From an uncultured Bacteroidales bacterium (GTDB lineage: Bacteria; Bacteroidota; Bacteroidia; Bacteroidales; UBA932): a DNA stretch of 64,000 nucleotides. Made by a program: the position numbers and the translations under genes. The notes under the pieces were generated by a model that saw only the letters and a program-made list of their open reading frames with translations, was not told where the DNA came from and did not search any database. The DNA is taken from NCBI GenBank assembly GCA_944323825.1, contig CALUTY010000016.1, forward strand, positions 16,485-80,484, written 5' to 3'. Shown here piece by piece: positions 52,084-60,833 of the stretch. Each line of letters opens with the position of its first letter. The stretch's first letter is position 1.

Positions 52084-54393
52084 TCATATTTCCAGACGCA
52101 GGGCTACACTCCAGCGGAAAGGCTTTGATGTCTGGAAAAAGTCATTCCCGACCGAACGGAAATAAAAGACCTCATATTCGGTGCAATTGATGTTATCGGC
52201 ACGGAACACAAGGGAGAACATCTTGAACGACAATGAGATGTCTGCACCCGCAGCAATATGGAACGGGGTGGAAAGCGTATTGGATTCATTCCACCATATA
52301 CGCCCTGCGCCGGAGGCATCAGCTGCCAGGGACAGGCTTCTCACCACACCTGAATTGAACGGAAAGCGGTATCCGGCACGGACATGCAGGGTACTGGAAG
52401 GCGAATACGGAATCCTGTTGCCGCTCCAGTCGCCTGATCCGTCGTCATATTCCACAAACCTTGCATCCGTGAATCCGTACGAAAGAGAAGCATGAAAGCC
52501 CTTGAAGGCATAGTTTAGCCATGCCTCGGCCCCTATGCTTCTGGATCGGCCCACATTGGCCATCATCCGGCCTGTCGACTGCCCCGGAGGGAAGACCGTC
52601 ATCTGCTGGTCCCTGCATGCGATGTAGAATGCGGAAGCCGCTCCTTCTATCCTGTGCACCCCGGTCCTGCCTTGCAGGGAGAGGTCGAAATTGCCTCCGA
52701 TCTCATGGTTGAAGCTGCTCTCCGGGCCATAGACCGTATTCTCGGCAGTCACTGCGCCGCCGGATTCCGCACCGTTGCTGCCGCCTCCGGAAGGCATGAC
52801 AGTCCCCATGGCATCGGCCATCATCCCTGCCGTCATCATGTTCTGGAGGATATCGGAAAAAATCTGGGTGTTGAATCCGCCGGCCCTGTATCCCTTTGAA
52901 GCCACGGCAAAAAGCCTCAGCCCACCCAGACCGCCAAGGTCTCCGAAATCATACAGCACGGAAAGCTTGGGGATGAATTCAAAATGGCCGTCTGCAACCT
53001 TTCCGATATACTCCGTGCTGAACGGCCGGCCTTCAAAAAACGGGGACAGGGAATAATTCACAGCCGCCCTGCTGCCATAATCCATGCTGCTGCCTTCATA
53101 GTCAAGCCTCAGCCCTGCCGTGAACAGCCATTTTCCCACGGAAAAATACGATTCATGATATATGGCGGCATTCCACGACCGCAGGATGAAGTCACTGCTG
53201 ATGTCAAACATTCCGTCTGTTATGTCAAACTGCATCCTGAAAGGGATGGAAGGGTTCTGGAATACGGAATTGACATTGTCCTCGATGAGGGTGCGGATGC
53301 CGTCCTCCTTGAAGGTGACAGGGGCGGACATGGAATTGTGCCTGAAGAATCCGGTAATCCCGGTCTGCCAGTTCCACCACGATGTCCTCCATGAATTTTC
53401 CGGCTTCAGGACAAGTTCCTGTGTGACCGCATGCTCATCCTGGGTCTGGCGGAGCGTGAACATCGAAGCCGGAGTGAAATCCTGGTCCAGCCTCATGTCG
53501 TCCATGAGGAACTGCCAGCTCGTGACGGAGTTCAGTGAGAAATTTTCATGCAAGTATCTGAATATGAGTCCTTCGGTCACATTGAGCCTTTTGTATGAAG
53601 AGGGATCATTGTAAGACACCGGATGCAGGACGCCGTCTTCAAGATGCCTGTAGGGCCAGCCACCCTGCGTGAGTGCAGATGCAGAAAGGATGTTCTCGAA
53701 AAAGAGTCCGGGAACAAGTTCCTTTTCCAGCCTCAGACGGAATGAAAGCGCATCTGAGGCATCACATTTTTCTCCGGTATATTCATTCGTATAATATCCG
53801 TCCGTATGCCTGTAGCTGACCATGCCCCCTATCGCCAGTCCGCAGAGGGCCTTCCCGTATGCTGAAACCCCAGCCGAAACCGTATTGGCGGAGCCATATT
53901 CGACATGTGCCCTGACTCCCTGGTAGAGCGACGGGGAAACCGTACCGACAGCCAGCACCCCGCACAGGGAATTCCGCCCGTAAAGCGTTCCCTGCGGCCC
54001 TCTCAGCAGGTCCAGCCTGCGTATGTCCATCATATCGAAATCGTAGCTGCTCTTGTTCAGGATCGGTATGCCGTCAATATAAAGGCCCATGACCGGATTG
54101 TCCATCCTTGACCCGAAACCTCTGAGATAAATGGTCGATGTCATGGACGAGCCATAGTCCGGAATGTTCAGATTCGGCACCAGGGAGGAAAGGTTCTTAG
54201 GACTTTCTATTCCGGCATCCTCAATGTCTTTCAGATACATCGTGGACACCGGCGAGGCCAGCATCTCCACCGGAAGCGGCTGTTTCACCGAAGTCACGAG
54301 CACAGAGCCGGACAATGTGTCAAGAATTGCATGATCCGCATCCGTGGCATTCTCAGATACAGGCAGCAATGACAGAAGCAATGTAAGCAGCAT
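52084..54393 (-). CDS. TonB-dependent outer-membrane receptor (not SusC type)
   Basis: This 769-residue receptor has a short signal sequence (MLLTLLLSLLPVSENA) and a possible TonB box (SGSVLVTSVKQ). The plug domain has NLSSLVPNLNIPDYGSSMTS, IYLRGFGSRMDNPVMGLYID and RLDLLRGPQGTLYGRNSLCG. A 22-strand-type barrel ends SKPFRWSVALRLEI. It lacks the carboxypeptidase-like domain of SusC proteins and has no SusD partner; LRGPQGTLYGRNS is the pattern of classic small-ligand receptors. An Ala/Gly/Ser-rich loop coded near 52780-52850 looks surface-exposed. The start is supported by AAGGA six bases upstream. Its promoter carries a 21-bp direct repeat next to an AraC gene, which probably controls it. Confidence 0.9.
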   Translation of the reverse strand: MLLTLLLSLLPVSENATDADHAILDTLSGSVLVTSVKQPLPVEMLASPVSTMYLKDIEDAGIESPKNLSSLVPNLNIPDYGSSMTSTIYLRGFGSRMDNPVMGLYIDGIPILNKSSYDFDMMDIRRLDLLRGPQGTLYGRNSLCGVLAVGTVSPSLYQGVRAHVEYGSANTVSAGVSAYGKALCGLAIGGMVSYRHTDGYYTNEYTGEKCDASDALSFRLRLEKELVPGLFFENILSASALTQGGWPYRHLEDGVLHPVSYNDPSSYKRLNVTEGLIFRYLHENFSLNSVTSWQFLMDDMRLDQDFTPASMFTLRQTQDEHAVTQELVLKPENSWRTSWWNWQTGITGFFRHNSMSAPVTFKEDGIRTLIEDNVNSVFQNPSIPFRMQFDITDGMFDISSDFILRSWNAAIYHESYFSVGKWLFTAGLRLDYEGSSMDYGSRAAVNYSLSPFFEGRPFSTEYIGKVADGHFEFIPKLSVLYDFGDLGGLGGLRLFAVASKGYRAGGFNTQIFSDILQNMMTAGMMADAMGTVMPSGGGSNGAESGGAVTAENTVYGPESSFNHEIGGNFDLSLQGRTGVHRIEGAASAFYIACRDQQMTVFPPGQSTGRMMANVGRSRSIGAEAWLNYAFKGFHASLSYGFTDARFVEYDDGSGDWSGNRIPYSPSSTLHVRAGYRFPFNSGVVRSLSLAADASGAGRIWWNESNTLSTPFHIAAGADISLSFKMFSLVFRADNINCTEYEVFYFRSVGNDFFQTSKPFRWSVALRLEI

Positions 54394-54418
54394 AATATGT
54401 CCTTTTGGATAAAGACTG

Positions 54419-54473
54419 CAAAATTACTTCTTGCCATGACAAGATTTTAGGACAATACATAGGCATTTTAGGA
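54419..54473 (-). promoter_or_regulatory. TonB-receptor promoter with AraC-type direct repeats
   Basis: On the minus strand TCCTAAAAT occurs twice, at 54465-54473 and 54444-54452, exactly 21 bases apart (two helical turns). It is followed by the -7 box TAATTTTG at 54419-54426. The proximal copy covers the place of the -33 element, and no good TTG exists there, as expected for an activator-dependent promoter. The whole element lies between the AraC stop and the receptor start. Confidence 0.7.
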
Positions 54474-54477
54474 TTTT

Positions 54478-55275
54478 TTATACATCACCTCTGAAATCAG
54501 TGGGAGTCAACCCCGTATGCCTTTTGAAGAAACGCGAGAAATAGGACTGGTCGTCAAAGCCTGCCGCAGCCGCCACATCTATCACCGGCATGCCTGTCCG
54601 GCGCAGGAGATGTTTTGCAAGAGCGAGCCGGGAAAGGTCCACCCAGTCCCCTGCACTGCGTCCGGTACATCTTTTCACCGTCCTGTTCAGATGGTTCGGA
54701 GTGACCCCCAACCTCCGGGCATAACCGGACACGGCAATGATTCCGCAGCTCCTGTCAAACACCATATCCAGAAATCTGCTGCACAGGACATTGCGGACTG
54801 CAGGCCCGGTCATGAATGAATCCGCCAGCTCCAGGAACAGTCCGAGTGCCGACACTGCCAGTTTCCCGCTGCCGGCATCCTCCCCTGCCCTCAGAAGCCT
54901 TTCAAGAAGCCTTTCGACCAGCCCGGCATCACTCTCCGGAACCGTGACCTGTACGACCTGCCTGCTCTGGAGCACCCTGTAATTCATGTTGTCGAGAAAG
55001 GAATCCGGAAATGTCCCCATATATCCCGTGCTGCCGTCATAATATTTCACAGAGAACTCCGTCCCGCCAGGTATCACGAGCAACTCCCCTCCATGAACAA
55101 TGAAAGGCTCCGCCCCCGCATCCGCAAGCAGTTCTCCCCCGGAAAGATACAGAAAACATGTATTCTGTGTCACTGCAGCAGGAATCTGCGGAGCCATCCC
55201 ATACCCGGCCGTATCCAGCCTCCTTACAACAAACCCGGCACCCATGTGCCCGTGCGGATTGTGAAAATCTGCCAT
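54478..55275 (-). CDS. AraC-family transcriptional regulator
   Basis: This 265-residue regulator has an N-terminal cupin-like sensing domain (HGHMGAGFVVRRLDTAGYGM, FIVHGGELLVIPGGTEFSV). The C-terminal double helix-turn-helix has YARRLGVTPNHLNRTVKRCT, LAKHLLRRTGMPVIDVAAAA and GFDDQSYFSRFFKRHTGLTP. The last is the conserved AraC signature. The start at 55275 is chosen because a promoter with TAGCTTTG at 55294-55301 would lie inside a longer reading from 55323. It is followed by the TonB receptor gene, whose promoter has a matching type of direct repeat. An upstream beta-glucan enzyme operon ends 68 bases before it. Confidence 0.88.
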   Translation of the reverse strand: MADFHNPHGHMGAGFVVRRLDTAGYGMAPQIPAAVTQNTCFLYLSGGELLADAGAEPFIVHGGELLVIPGGTEFSVKYYDGSTGYMGTFPDSFLDNMNYRVLQSRQVVQVTVPESDAGLVERLLERLLRAGEDAGSGKLAVSALGLFLELADSFMTGPAVRNVLCSRFLDMVFDRSCGIIAVSGYARRLGVTPNHLNRTVKRCTGRSAGDWVDLSRLALAKHLLRRTGMPVIDVAAAAGFDDQSYFSRFFKRHTGLTPTDFRGDV

Positions 55276-55293
55276 CCTATTCCCTTTTGCCGC

Positions 55294-55323
55294 CAAAGCT
55301 ACTGAGGATTCGGTGAAATGCAA
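55294..55323 (-). promoter_or_regulatory. Promoter of the AraC-family gene
   Basis: On the minus strand TTG (55321-55323), 19 bases, then TAGCTTTG (55294-55301) match the Bacteroidota promoter. It lies between the GH3 stop (55343) and the ATG at 55275, which makes 55275 the likely start and shows that the regulator can be expressed apart from the enzymes. Confidence 0.75.
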
Positions 55324-55342
55324 TGAATTCGGGACAAATTCA

Positions 55343-57388
55343 TCATAGCGTCACCGATGTGGTCAGACGGATGTCGCGTGAGGAAGCACCGACAAGGATG
55401 TTGAAGATACCGGGTTCAACAGTGAAGCGATGGAGGTCCATATCATAATATGCAAAGGCCTCCGAATCAAGGATGAACTCGACACTCCTGGACTCTCCCG
55501 GCTCGAGATAAACCTTCTCATAACCCTTCAGTTCTTTCTCGGGACGAGGGACACTTGCCTTCTCATCGTTGACATAAAGCTGCACCACCTCGGCTCCGGC
55601 GCGTTTTCCTGTATTCTTCACGGAGGCAGTCACGCGCACCCTGCCGTCGGGGAGCTTCTCGGCTGCTATGTCCGAGAACTGGAAATCGGTGTAGGACAGG
55701 CCGTATCCGAACGGAAACAGAGGCTCGACACCGGAACGGTCATAGCCGCGGTAGCCAACGAACACGCCCTCAAAATAAGTCACGCGCTCGGGGCTGTTCC
55801 AGAGCCTTTCGGTGTTGCAATAGTAATTATTGAAGACAGGATTGTCCTCCAGCCGGCGCTCTATCGTAATCGGAAGACGGCCGCTCGGATTGACCTTGCC
55901 TGCAAGAATCTCGGCTATCGCCTTGCCGCCGGCCTGCCCCGGATACCATGCCATGAGCACAGCCTTCGCTTTGGCCAAAACTGGATTGAAATCCACCCCT
56001 CCGCCGGCATTGACCAGTACCACCAAATTCGGGTTTATCGATGCAAGGGAGTCTATTTCAGCCATCTGTGCCTCCGGCAATTCAAACGGTCTGTCGAACC
56101 CCTCTCCCTCCAGATGATGATTGAAACCGGCACAATATATCACCGCATCGGCCTTGGCCGCATCATCCGCGGACTTGTAGAACTCACCTACGCCCTCAGT
56201 CACGGAAATGGTATGGAACGGCTCCACAAAGCCGCTGCCTCCGCCAGTAGGGATATTGCCCGAATTCGGGCCGGTAACCATTACTTTTTTCACTTTTTTC
56301 GAAAACGGCAGGAAATTGTCCTCGTTCTCGAGCAGGACAATGGCTTCACGTGCCACATTCAGCGCCGTCAGGTCCGACTCAGGATTGTCCTCCGGAATGG
56401 AAGCGACCTTCTGCTCACGGTCCAGGAAGCCAAACTCTATGAGAGTCTGGAGTATATGCTGGCATTTCTCATCGATGGTCTTTTCCGTCACGGTACCTGT
56501 CTCTATGGCCTTGCCGAGAGTATTCGGATTCATGAACTGGCCCCAAGACATCTCAAGGTCCAGTCCGTTGTTGGCGGCGCAGATGGATGAATAGGTAGCC
56601 GTCCAGTCCGACATGAAAATGCCTTCGAAACCCCATTCGTCTCGAAGCAAGTCTTTGATAAGAGCCTTGTTCTCAGTCGTGTGCAGTCCGTTCACCAAAT
56701 TGTAGCTCGACATCACGGCGCCCGTATGGGCCACCTGCACAGCTTTGCGGAAAGCCGGGAGATAGATTTCGTTCAGGGTACGCTCGTCTATGTCGGAAGA
56801 GCCGTTGTTGCGGTTATATTCCTGGTTGTTCCCGCAGAAATGCTTGATAGTCGACATCACCCCGGCCGACTGCATTCCCTCAATATATGCCACGGCAGTC
56901 TCGGAAGTCAGATACGGGTCCTCTCCATAATACTCGAAACTCCTTCCGCACTTCGGAAAACGGTAGATGTTCACCCCAGGCCCGAGCATGACATGTACGC
57001 CGCGGGCACGGGCATCGTTTCCAAGAGACTTTCCGTAAGCATAGGCAAGCTCCCTGTTCCATGTGGCCGCAGTAGCCGCACCGCAAGGGTACATCGTGCT
57101 TTTGGTATCATTCCTCACGCCCTGCGGACCGTCTGCCATGCGGATGCGCGGGATGCCGAGCCTCGGGATTTCACGGATATAGAAACCGTCGATGCCGCCG
57201 ATATACGACAGTTTTTCCTCAAGTGTCATCTTGGACACGAGTTCGGCTGCCCGCTGCTTGGAAGCTTCGGAAATGACATAGGATTTCCCGTTGTCCGGTG
57301 TGTCCGGAGTTCCAGACAATGGAGATGCCGCGGACAATGCCGCAGGGAAGATGACGGCCGATACGGCCAAAGCAAAAAATCTGTTCAT
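55343..57388 (-). CDS. Glycoside hydrolase family 3 beta-glucosidase
   Basis: This is a secreted 681-residue GH3 enzyme (signal peptide ending AALSAAS) that probably releases glucose from the ends of beta-gluco-oligosaccharides. The (beta/alpha)8 domain has IPRIRMADGPQGVRNDTKS, MLGPGVNIYRFPKCGRSFEY and IKHFCGNNQEYNRN. The nucleophile Asp is in GIFMSDWTATYS near residue 259. The second domain has VMVTGPNSGNIPTGGGSGFV and AWYPGQAGGKAIAEILAGKV. A fibronectin-III-like C-terminal domain follows (FPFGYGLSYTDF, VTASVKNTGKRAGAEVVQLY). There is no PA14 insertion, which keeps it shorter than many GH3s. It lies at the distal end of the PUL after the six-hairpin gene. Confidence 0.92.
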   Translation of the reverse strand: MNRFFALAVSAVIFPAALSAASPLSGTPDTPDNGKSYVISEASKQRAAELVSKMTLEEKLSYIGGIDGFYIREIPRLGIPRIRMADGPQGVRNDTKSTMYPCGAATAATWNRELAYAYGKSLGNDARARGVHVMLGPGVNIYRFPKCGRSFEYYGEDPYLTSETAVAYIEGMQSAGVMSTIKHFCGNNQEYNRNNGSSDIDERTLNEIYLPAFRKAVQVAHTGAVMSSYNLVNGLHTTENKALIKDLLRDEWGFEGIFMSDWTATYSSICAANNGLDLEMSWGQFMNPNTLGKAIETGTVTEKTIDEKCQHILQTLIEFGFLDREQKVASIPEDNPESDLTALNVAREAIVLLENEDNFLPFSKKVKKVMVTGPNSGNIPTGGGSGFVEPFHTISVTEGVGEFYKSADDAAKADAVIYCAGFNHHLEGEGFDRPFELPEAQMAEIDSLASINPNLVVLVNAGGGVDFNPVLAKAKAVLMAWYPGQAGGKAIAEILAGKVNPSGRLPITIERRLEDNPVFNNYYCNTERLWNSPERVTYFEGVFVGYRGYDRSGVEPLFPFGYGLSYTDFQFSDIAAEKLPDGRVRVTASVKNTGKRAGAEVVQLYVNDEKASVPRPEKELKGYEKVYLEPGESRSVEFILDSEAFAYYDMDLHRFTVEPGIFNILVGASSRDIRLTTSVTL

Positions 57389-57415
57389 TTGTTATAATGT
57401 AATATTGGTTTTATA

Positions 57416-59533
57416 TCATATGACTATCTTCAATGTACCGCCCTTGCGTACGGTGTGACGCTGTGGCGGCATGCCGGGACCTGTGACCAAGACTTCAAGC
57501 CTGCCGGAAGGAAGCCTGTGCACCGATATGTCGAAATCCCGGCCGAATGCCTTGATATGGCGCAGGACCATCCTGTCCCAGCCGGACGGCATGGACGGGG
57601 TCATGTCGAACGAATCCAGCCCTGTCGGACGGATGCCGAAAATCCCCTCCGTGACTATACGGCAGTAAAGCCCGCTCTCGGCTGAAAGATGCCTCTGCGC
57701 TCCCTCCGGCCATGCTTCTATCATGTAAGGCACATGGTCGCCGAGAAGTCTTCGGGCTGAAAAATCACGCATGAAAGCATATGCCTCATCGGAATAGCCT
57801 GCGCAGAACAGCCCGCGCAGGGCATAAAGCGTGGACCTGTCCCAGAAAGTGCTGTCACCCTGGGCCGTCAGAAGTCCGTTCCGGGTCATCAGTTCCGGCC
57901 CGAGAAGCGCGGCAGCCGTTCCTTCACGGTGATAGTCAAGCCCTACCACAAGCGGCAGACATATCCACGAACGCAGAACATCGTTCCCGTCATAATACCT
58001 GTAAGTCTCATAACCGGAAACCTCGGCACCGAAATACTTCTCTATCGCAGTCTTCATCCGCCCGGCTTCGGCACGGCACTCCCTCGAGATGTCCCGTGGA
58101 AGCCCCATGGACTCAGCCAGATACGCCGCGGACAGCAATGCATCGTAATAGAGGCAGGAAGTGCTCAGATTCGCATCTCCGGCAGGGAAACGCCCCTCGA
58201 GTTCGTCAGTATCCGAAGCCACCACCCCGTCGGCCGTCTTCTGTCTGCGGCAATACTCCAGGCACCACTCTATCAAAGGCCACAGCTCCCGTGCAGTCTC
58301 CACCGAGCCGCGTGCCAGCGCATACCGGGACGCGCCGCAGGCTATCATCGCAGCGTCTCCCCTGTCACCGGCACCTGCCCAGATGTCATCGCCCTCCGCT
58401 ATTATCGAACTCGGTATCGGCCTGTAATCCTCATTCATGAAGCCGCCGAAAAGCCTGTATGAATTCTCGGCAGACAGGTTGCCCTTGTCATACCCGACGA
58501 AAGGAAAGAACGGATTCACATACTCGCACTGGTCATTGGTCCACATGGCGGCATAGAACACTTCCCCGCCCGGAGCATGCATATAGCCGTTTTTCGTCCT
58601 GATGATGCTCTCGCACGCCCTCAGCTTCGAAAAATGGAATTCGGAGTTCAGGATGCTGTCGGGGGTTTCGAGTACGAGTGCCGGGGCAATGCTGTCGTCT
58701 ATGAAAGACCGTCTGGCGGAATATTCCGCCCCGGAATCCGGGGCAATGACGCTGTCCGTCGTTTTCCCTGCCTGGAAAAAGACATCGAAGGAAATCCGTC
58801 CGCCTGGGGCAAGGTAATAATTGCCGGTACCGGCAATGCCTCCCCTTACGTAATAGCTCCCGTCCTTTCCCTTCGCGGGGTCGGTGACGTAACGGCAGCA
58901 ATATTCCGGTATATTCACCTCGAAGGCCCTTTTCCCGATGTTCACAAGCTCGTAACGCTCGCAGGTCAGGAGTTTGCCGGACGACGGGAAGAAAGTCCGC
59001 ACCATCTCTATCTCCGGCTCATATCCGGCCTTTCTGTCCGCCCCCGAGCGCGTCCAGCCGACATTCCACAGGCTTTTCACCGTCATAATCCCGTCGAAAC
59101 GGACCTCCGTGACCTTTTCCCGGTCCAATGACATGCCCTCTACCGACAGGGTCGAAGGTATGTCCGCGGCAGTCCTCCACACCAGGCTGGCATGAGTGTC
59201 GTTCGGGATTCTCCTGAGGGTCGGGAAGACGAGGGAGCGTTCGCAGCGGAAAGCCCCGTCCGCATCCACTCCCCAGCGGAGTACCATGGATACTTTCTCG
59301 CCGGTCATCTCCACATAGTCGTAATGCGGGATATCATCGGACGGTCTCCAGACTATGGTCCTTCCTCCGTCCGCAAGTGTCCAGCGGGTGGTTTTGGTCT
59401 CCGCAGAGGTTCCGTCCGGTCCGGTCTGCAATGCGGCAGCTTGGGTTCGTGACGGAGTCGCGGAGGAGGTCAGGACAAGGCAGAGGCTTGCCGACAGAAT
59501 TATCAGCGTCTTTATTACAGTGTTTTTCTTCAT
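57416..59533 (-). CDS. Secreted six-hairpin (alpha/alpha)6-type glycosidase-like protein
   Basis: This 705-residue exported protein has a signal peptide ending LTSSATPSR. An N-terminal beta-sandwich half (about 40-300) and a C-terminal helical half (about 310-640) match the layout of (alpha/alpha)6-barrel glycosidases. Segments typical of these barrels include VFYAAMWTNDQCEYVNPFFP, AGAGDRGDAAMIACGASRYA, LWPLIEWCLEYCRRQKTADG and HVPYMIEAWPEGAQRHLSAE. The acidic residues in TNDQ, DTDELEG and EAWPEG are candidate catalytic groups. I cannot assign a CAZy family. Its place between GH3 and the phosphoesterase in a beta-glucan-type locus suggests it removes a side group or cleaves an oligosaccharide in the periplasm. 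Confidence 0.65.
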   Translation of the reverse strand: MKKNTVIKTLIILSASLCLVLTSSATPSRTQAAALQTGPDGTSAETKTTRWTLADGGRTIVWRPSDDIPHYDYVEMTGEKVSMVLRWGVDADGAFRCERSLVFPTLRRIPNDTHASLVWRTAADIPSTLSVEGMSLDREKVTEVRFDGIMTVKSLWNVGWTRSGADRKAGYEPEIEMVRTFFPSSGKLLTCERYELVNIGKRAFEVNIPEYCCRYVTDPAKGKDGSYYVRGGIAGTGNYYLAPGGRISFDVFFQAGKTTDSVIAPDSGAEYSARRSFIDDSIAPALVLETPDSILNSEFHFSKLRACESIIRTKNGYMHAPGGEVFYAAMWTNDQCEYVNPFFPFVGYDKGNLSAENSYRLFGGFMNEDYRPIPSSIIAEGDDIWAGAGDRGDAAMIACGASRYALARGSVETARELWPLIEWCLEYCRRQKTADGVVASDTDELEGRFPAGDANLSTSCLYYDALLSAAYLAESMGLPRDISRECRAEAGRMKTAIEKYFGAEVSGYETYRYYDGNDVLRSWICLPLVVGLDYHREGTAAALLGPELMTRNGLLTAQGDSTFWDRSTLYALRGLFCAGYSDEAYAFMRDFSARRLLGDHVPYMIEAWPEGAQRHLSAESGLYCRIVTEGIFGIRPTGLDSFDMTPSMPSGWDRMVLRHIKAFGRDFDISVHRLPSGRLEVLVTGPGMPPQRHTVRKGGTLKIVI

Positions 59534-59607
59534 CGCATTTTTGCTGGTTTTGCATCCTTAACGGAACACGGCACCCGGAATTTATGTCAATTATTGGCAA
59601 GGCATCA

Positions 59608-59646
59608 CCGGCGTTTTCTGTCAATTCATGACAGGAATATCGCCGG
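59608..59646. repeat. Two nested inverted repeats in the phosphoesterase/six-hairpin gap
   Basis: CCGGCG (59608-59613) pairs with CGCCGG (59641-59646) and, inside it, CTGTCA (59618-59623) with TGACAG (59629-59634), giving a long interrupted hairpin. No T-run follows on either strand. It may stabilise or process the PUL transcript. GTCAATT also recurs at 59586, 59620 and 59660. Confidence 0.45.
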
Positions 59647-59660
59647 GTACCGCTGCTTTG

Positions 59661-60812
59661 TCAATTCCCGGCAGGGACGTCGATGGTGAATTCGAACTGG
59701 TCGTAAGGTGCGGTACGCCATGCCTGATCGGCAGAAATGGCCGATATGGCGAAAAGCGGGGAGAATGTCCTCACGCTTATGGTCCTGCCGTCCGGCTTGA
59801 ATTCCAGGATACGCAGCCAGCAGTCTCCGCCGTTGCCGTGCCACTGTCCGTCGTTGGTCTGGGAGTTGAACATCATCTGCGGAATCATGTGCCCGTCTGC
59901 GGCAGGGTCCACACGGAAACCGCAGGTGCAGCTGTAGTCTATGTCCTTCACGTCGCTGCCCGCAGGAATCCGTGGCGGGACTCCCGTATGTCCGCAGAGT
60001 ACGAGCGCGATATTCTTCGACGGATAGACTAATTTCTCCCACACTGCCTGCGGCCAGTTGTGAGGCGTCACCTTGTACCATTTCTCGTCTTCTATACGGG
60101 TACCGTCAGGCAATATGAACGAGTGGACGAATATGATTACCCTGTGTCCGGCATATTCCGGTTTGGAAATCAGTTCGGAAGCCCACTGCAGTATCTCGTC
60201 GCGCGGAGCGAACTCCATGGCCACTATCAGCAGCTTGCCCCAGATATCGTCGGTGAACTCGTATGCCGCATTCTCCAGGGTGTGGATATTCTGCCAGTTC
60301 GGGGCAGTCGCCACGAGGTGCTCCATTACCTTGGGATTACGCTCGGGATATACATAGTCCGGCATCTGCGAATACCTGTGCTCCGCCGAGATGTAGCCTA
60401 TGTCGTGATTTCCCTGGCAGGCGATGTAAGGCACCTTCCCATCGAGGAAAGTCAGGGAATGTGAGATGGCTTCCCACTGCTGACGCGAAGTCTGCGTACC
60501 GTTCGGAAAGTCCGGGAGGCCTCCGGCAATGAGCTTGTTGTTCTGCTCCACGAGATCTCCCGTAAGCAGGGCCGTCATCACGTTCAGTCTCTTAGCATTC
60601 TGTGCTATCCAGGCAGTCTGCAGGTCGAAAAGCGGCTGCGTGGCGGCGAACTTGATATAACTCTGGGCATCTCCGAACATTATCATGGAGAAAGACTCCG
60701 TGTCTTCCAGCTTGGGATAGACGGGAATGATAGGTTCGGACTGTTTTATCTGGGCCGGCAGCGTCAGTGACAAAGACAGCGCAGCGGCAAAGGTCAGCAA
60801 TATATGTTTCAT
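59661..60812 (-). CDS. Secreted metallophosphoesterase
   Basis: This 383-residue exported protein (signal peptide ending SLTLPAQ) is a calcineurin-like metallophosphoesterase. The metal-binding motifs run in order: SMIMFGDAQSY, LLTGDLVEQNNK, ACQGNHDIGY, IIFVHSFIL and LVLCGHTGVPP. These match the GDxx, GDxx, GNHD, H and GHxx blocks that hold a two-metal site. The C-terminal beta domain (WLRILEFKPDGRTISVRTFS) is like those of purple-phosphatase relatives. It is encoded between GH16 and the six-hairpin protein. This raises the idea that the target glycan, or a released product, carries phosphate; the true substrate is unknown. Confidence 0.85.
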   Translation of the reverse strand: MKHILLTFAAALSLSLTLPAQIKQSEPIIPVYPKLEDTESFSMIMFGDAQSYIKFAATQPLFDLQTAWIAQNAKRLNVMTALLTGDLVEQNNKLIAGGLPDFPNGTQTSRQQWEAISHSLTFLDGKVPYIACQGNHDIGYISAEHRYSQMPDYVYPERNPKVMEHLVATAPNWQNIHTLENAAYEFTDDIWGKLLIVAMEFAPRDEILQWASELISKPEYAGHRVIIFVHSFILPDGTRIEDEKWYKVTPHNWPQAVWEKLVYPSKNIALVLCGHTGVPPRIPAGSDVKDIDYSCTCGFRVDPAADGHMIPQMMFNSQTNDGQWHGNGGDCWLRILEFKPDGRTISVRTFSPLFAISAISADQAWRTAPYDQFEFTIDVPAGN

Positions 60813-60833
60813 TATACCTTTCCCTTTTAATTT

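Noticed and set aside
55430..56590. 386-codon plus-strand frame inside the GH3 gene
   Set aside because: It is antisense to conserved GH3 motifs and has no recognisable domain.
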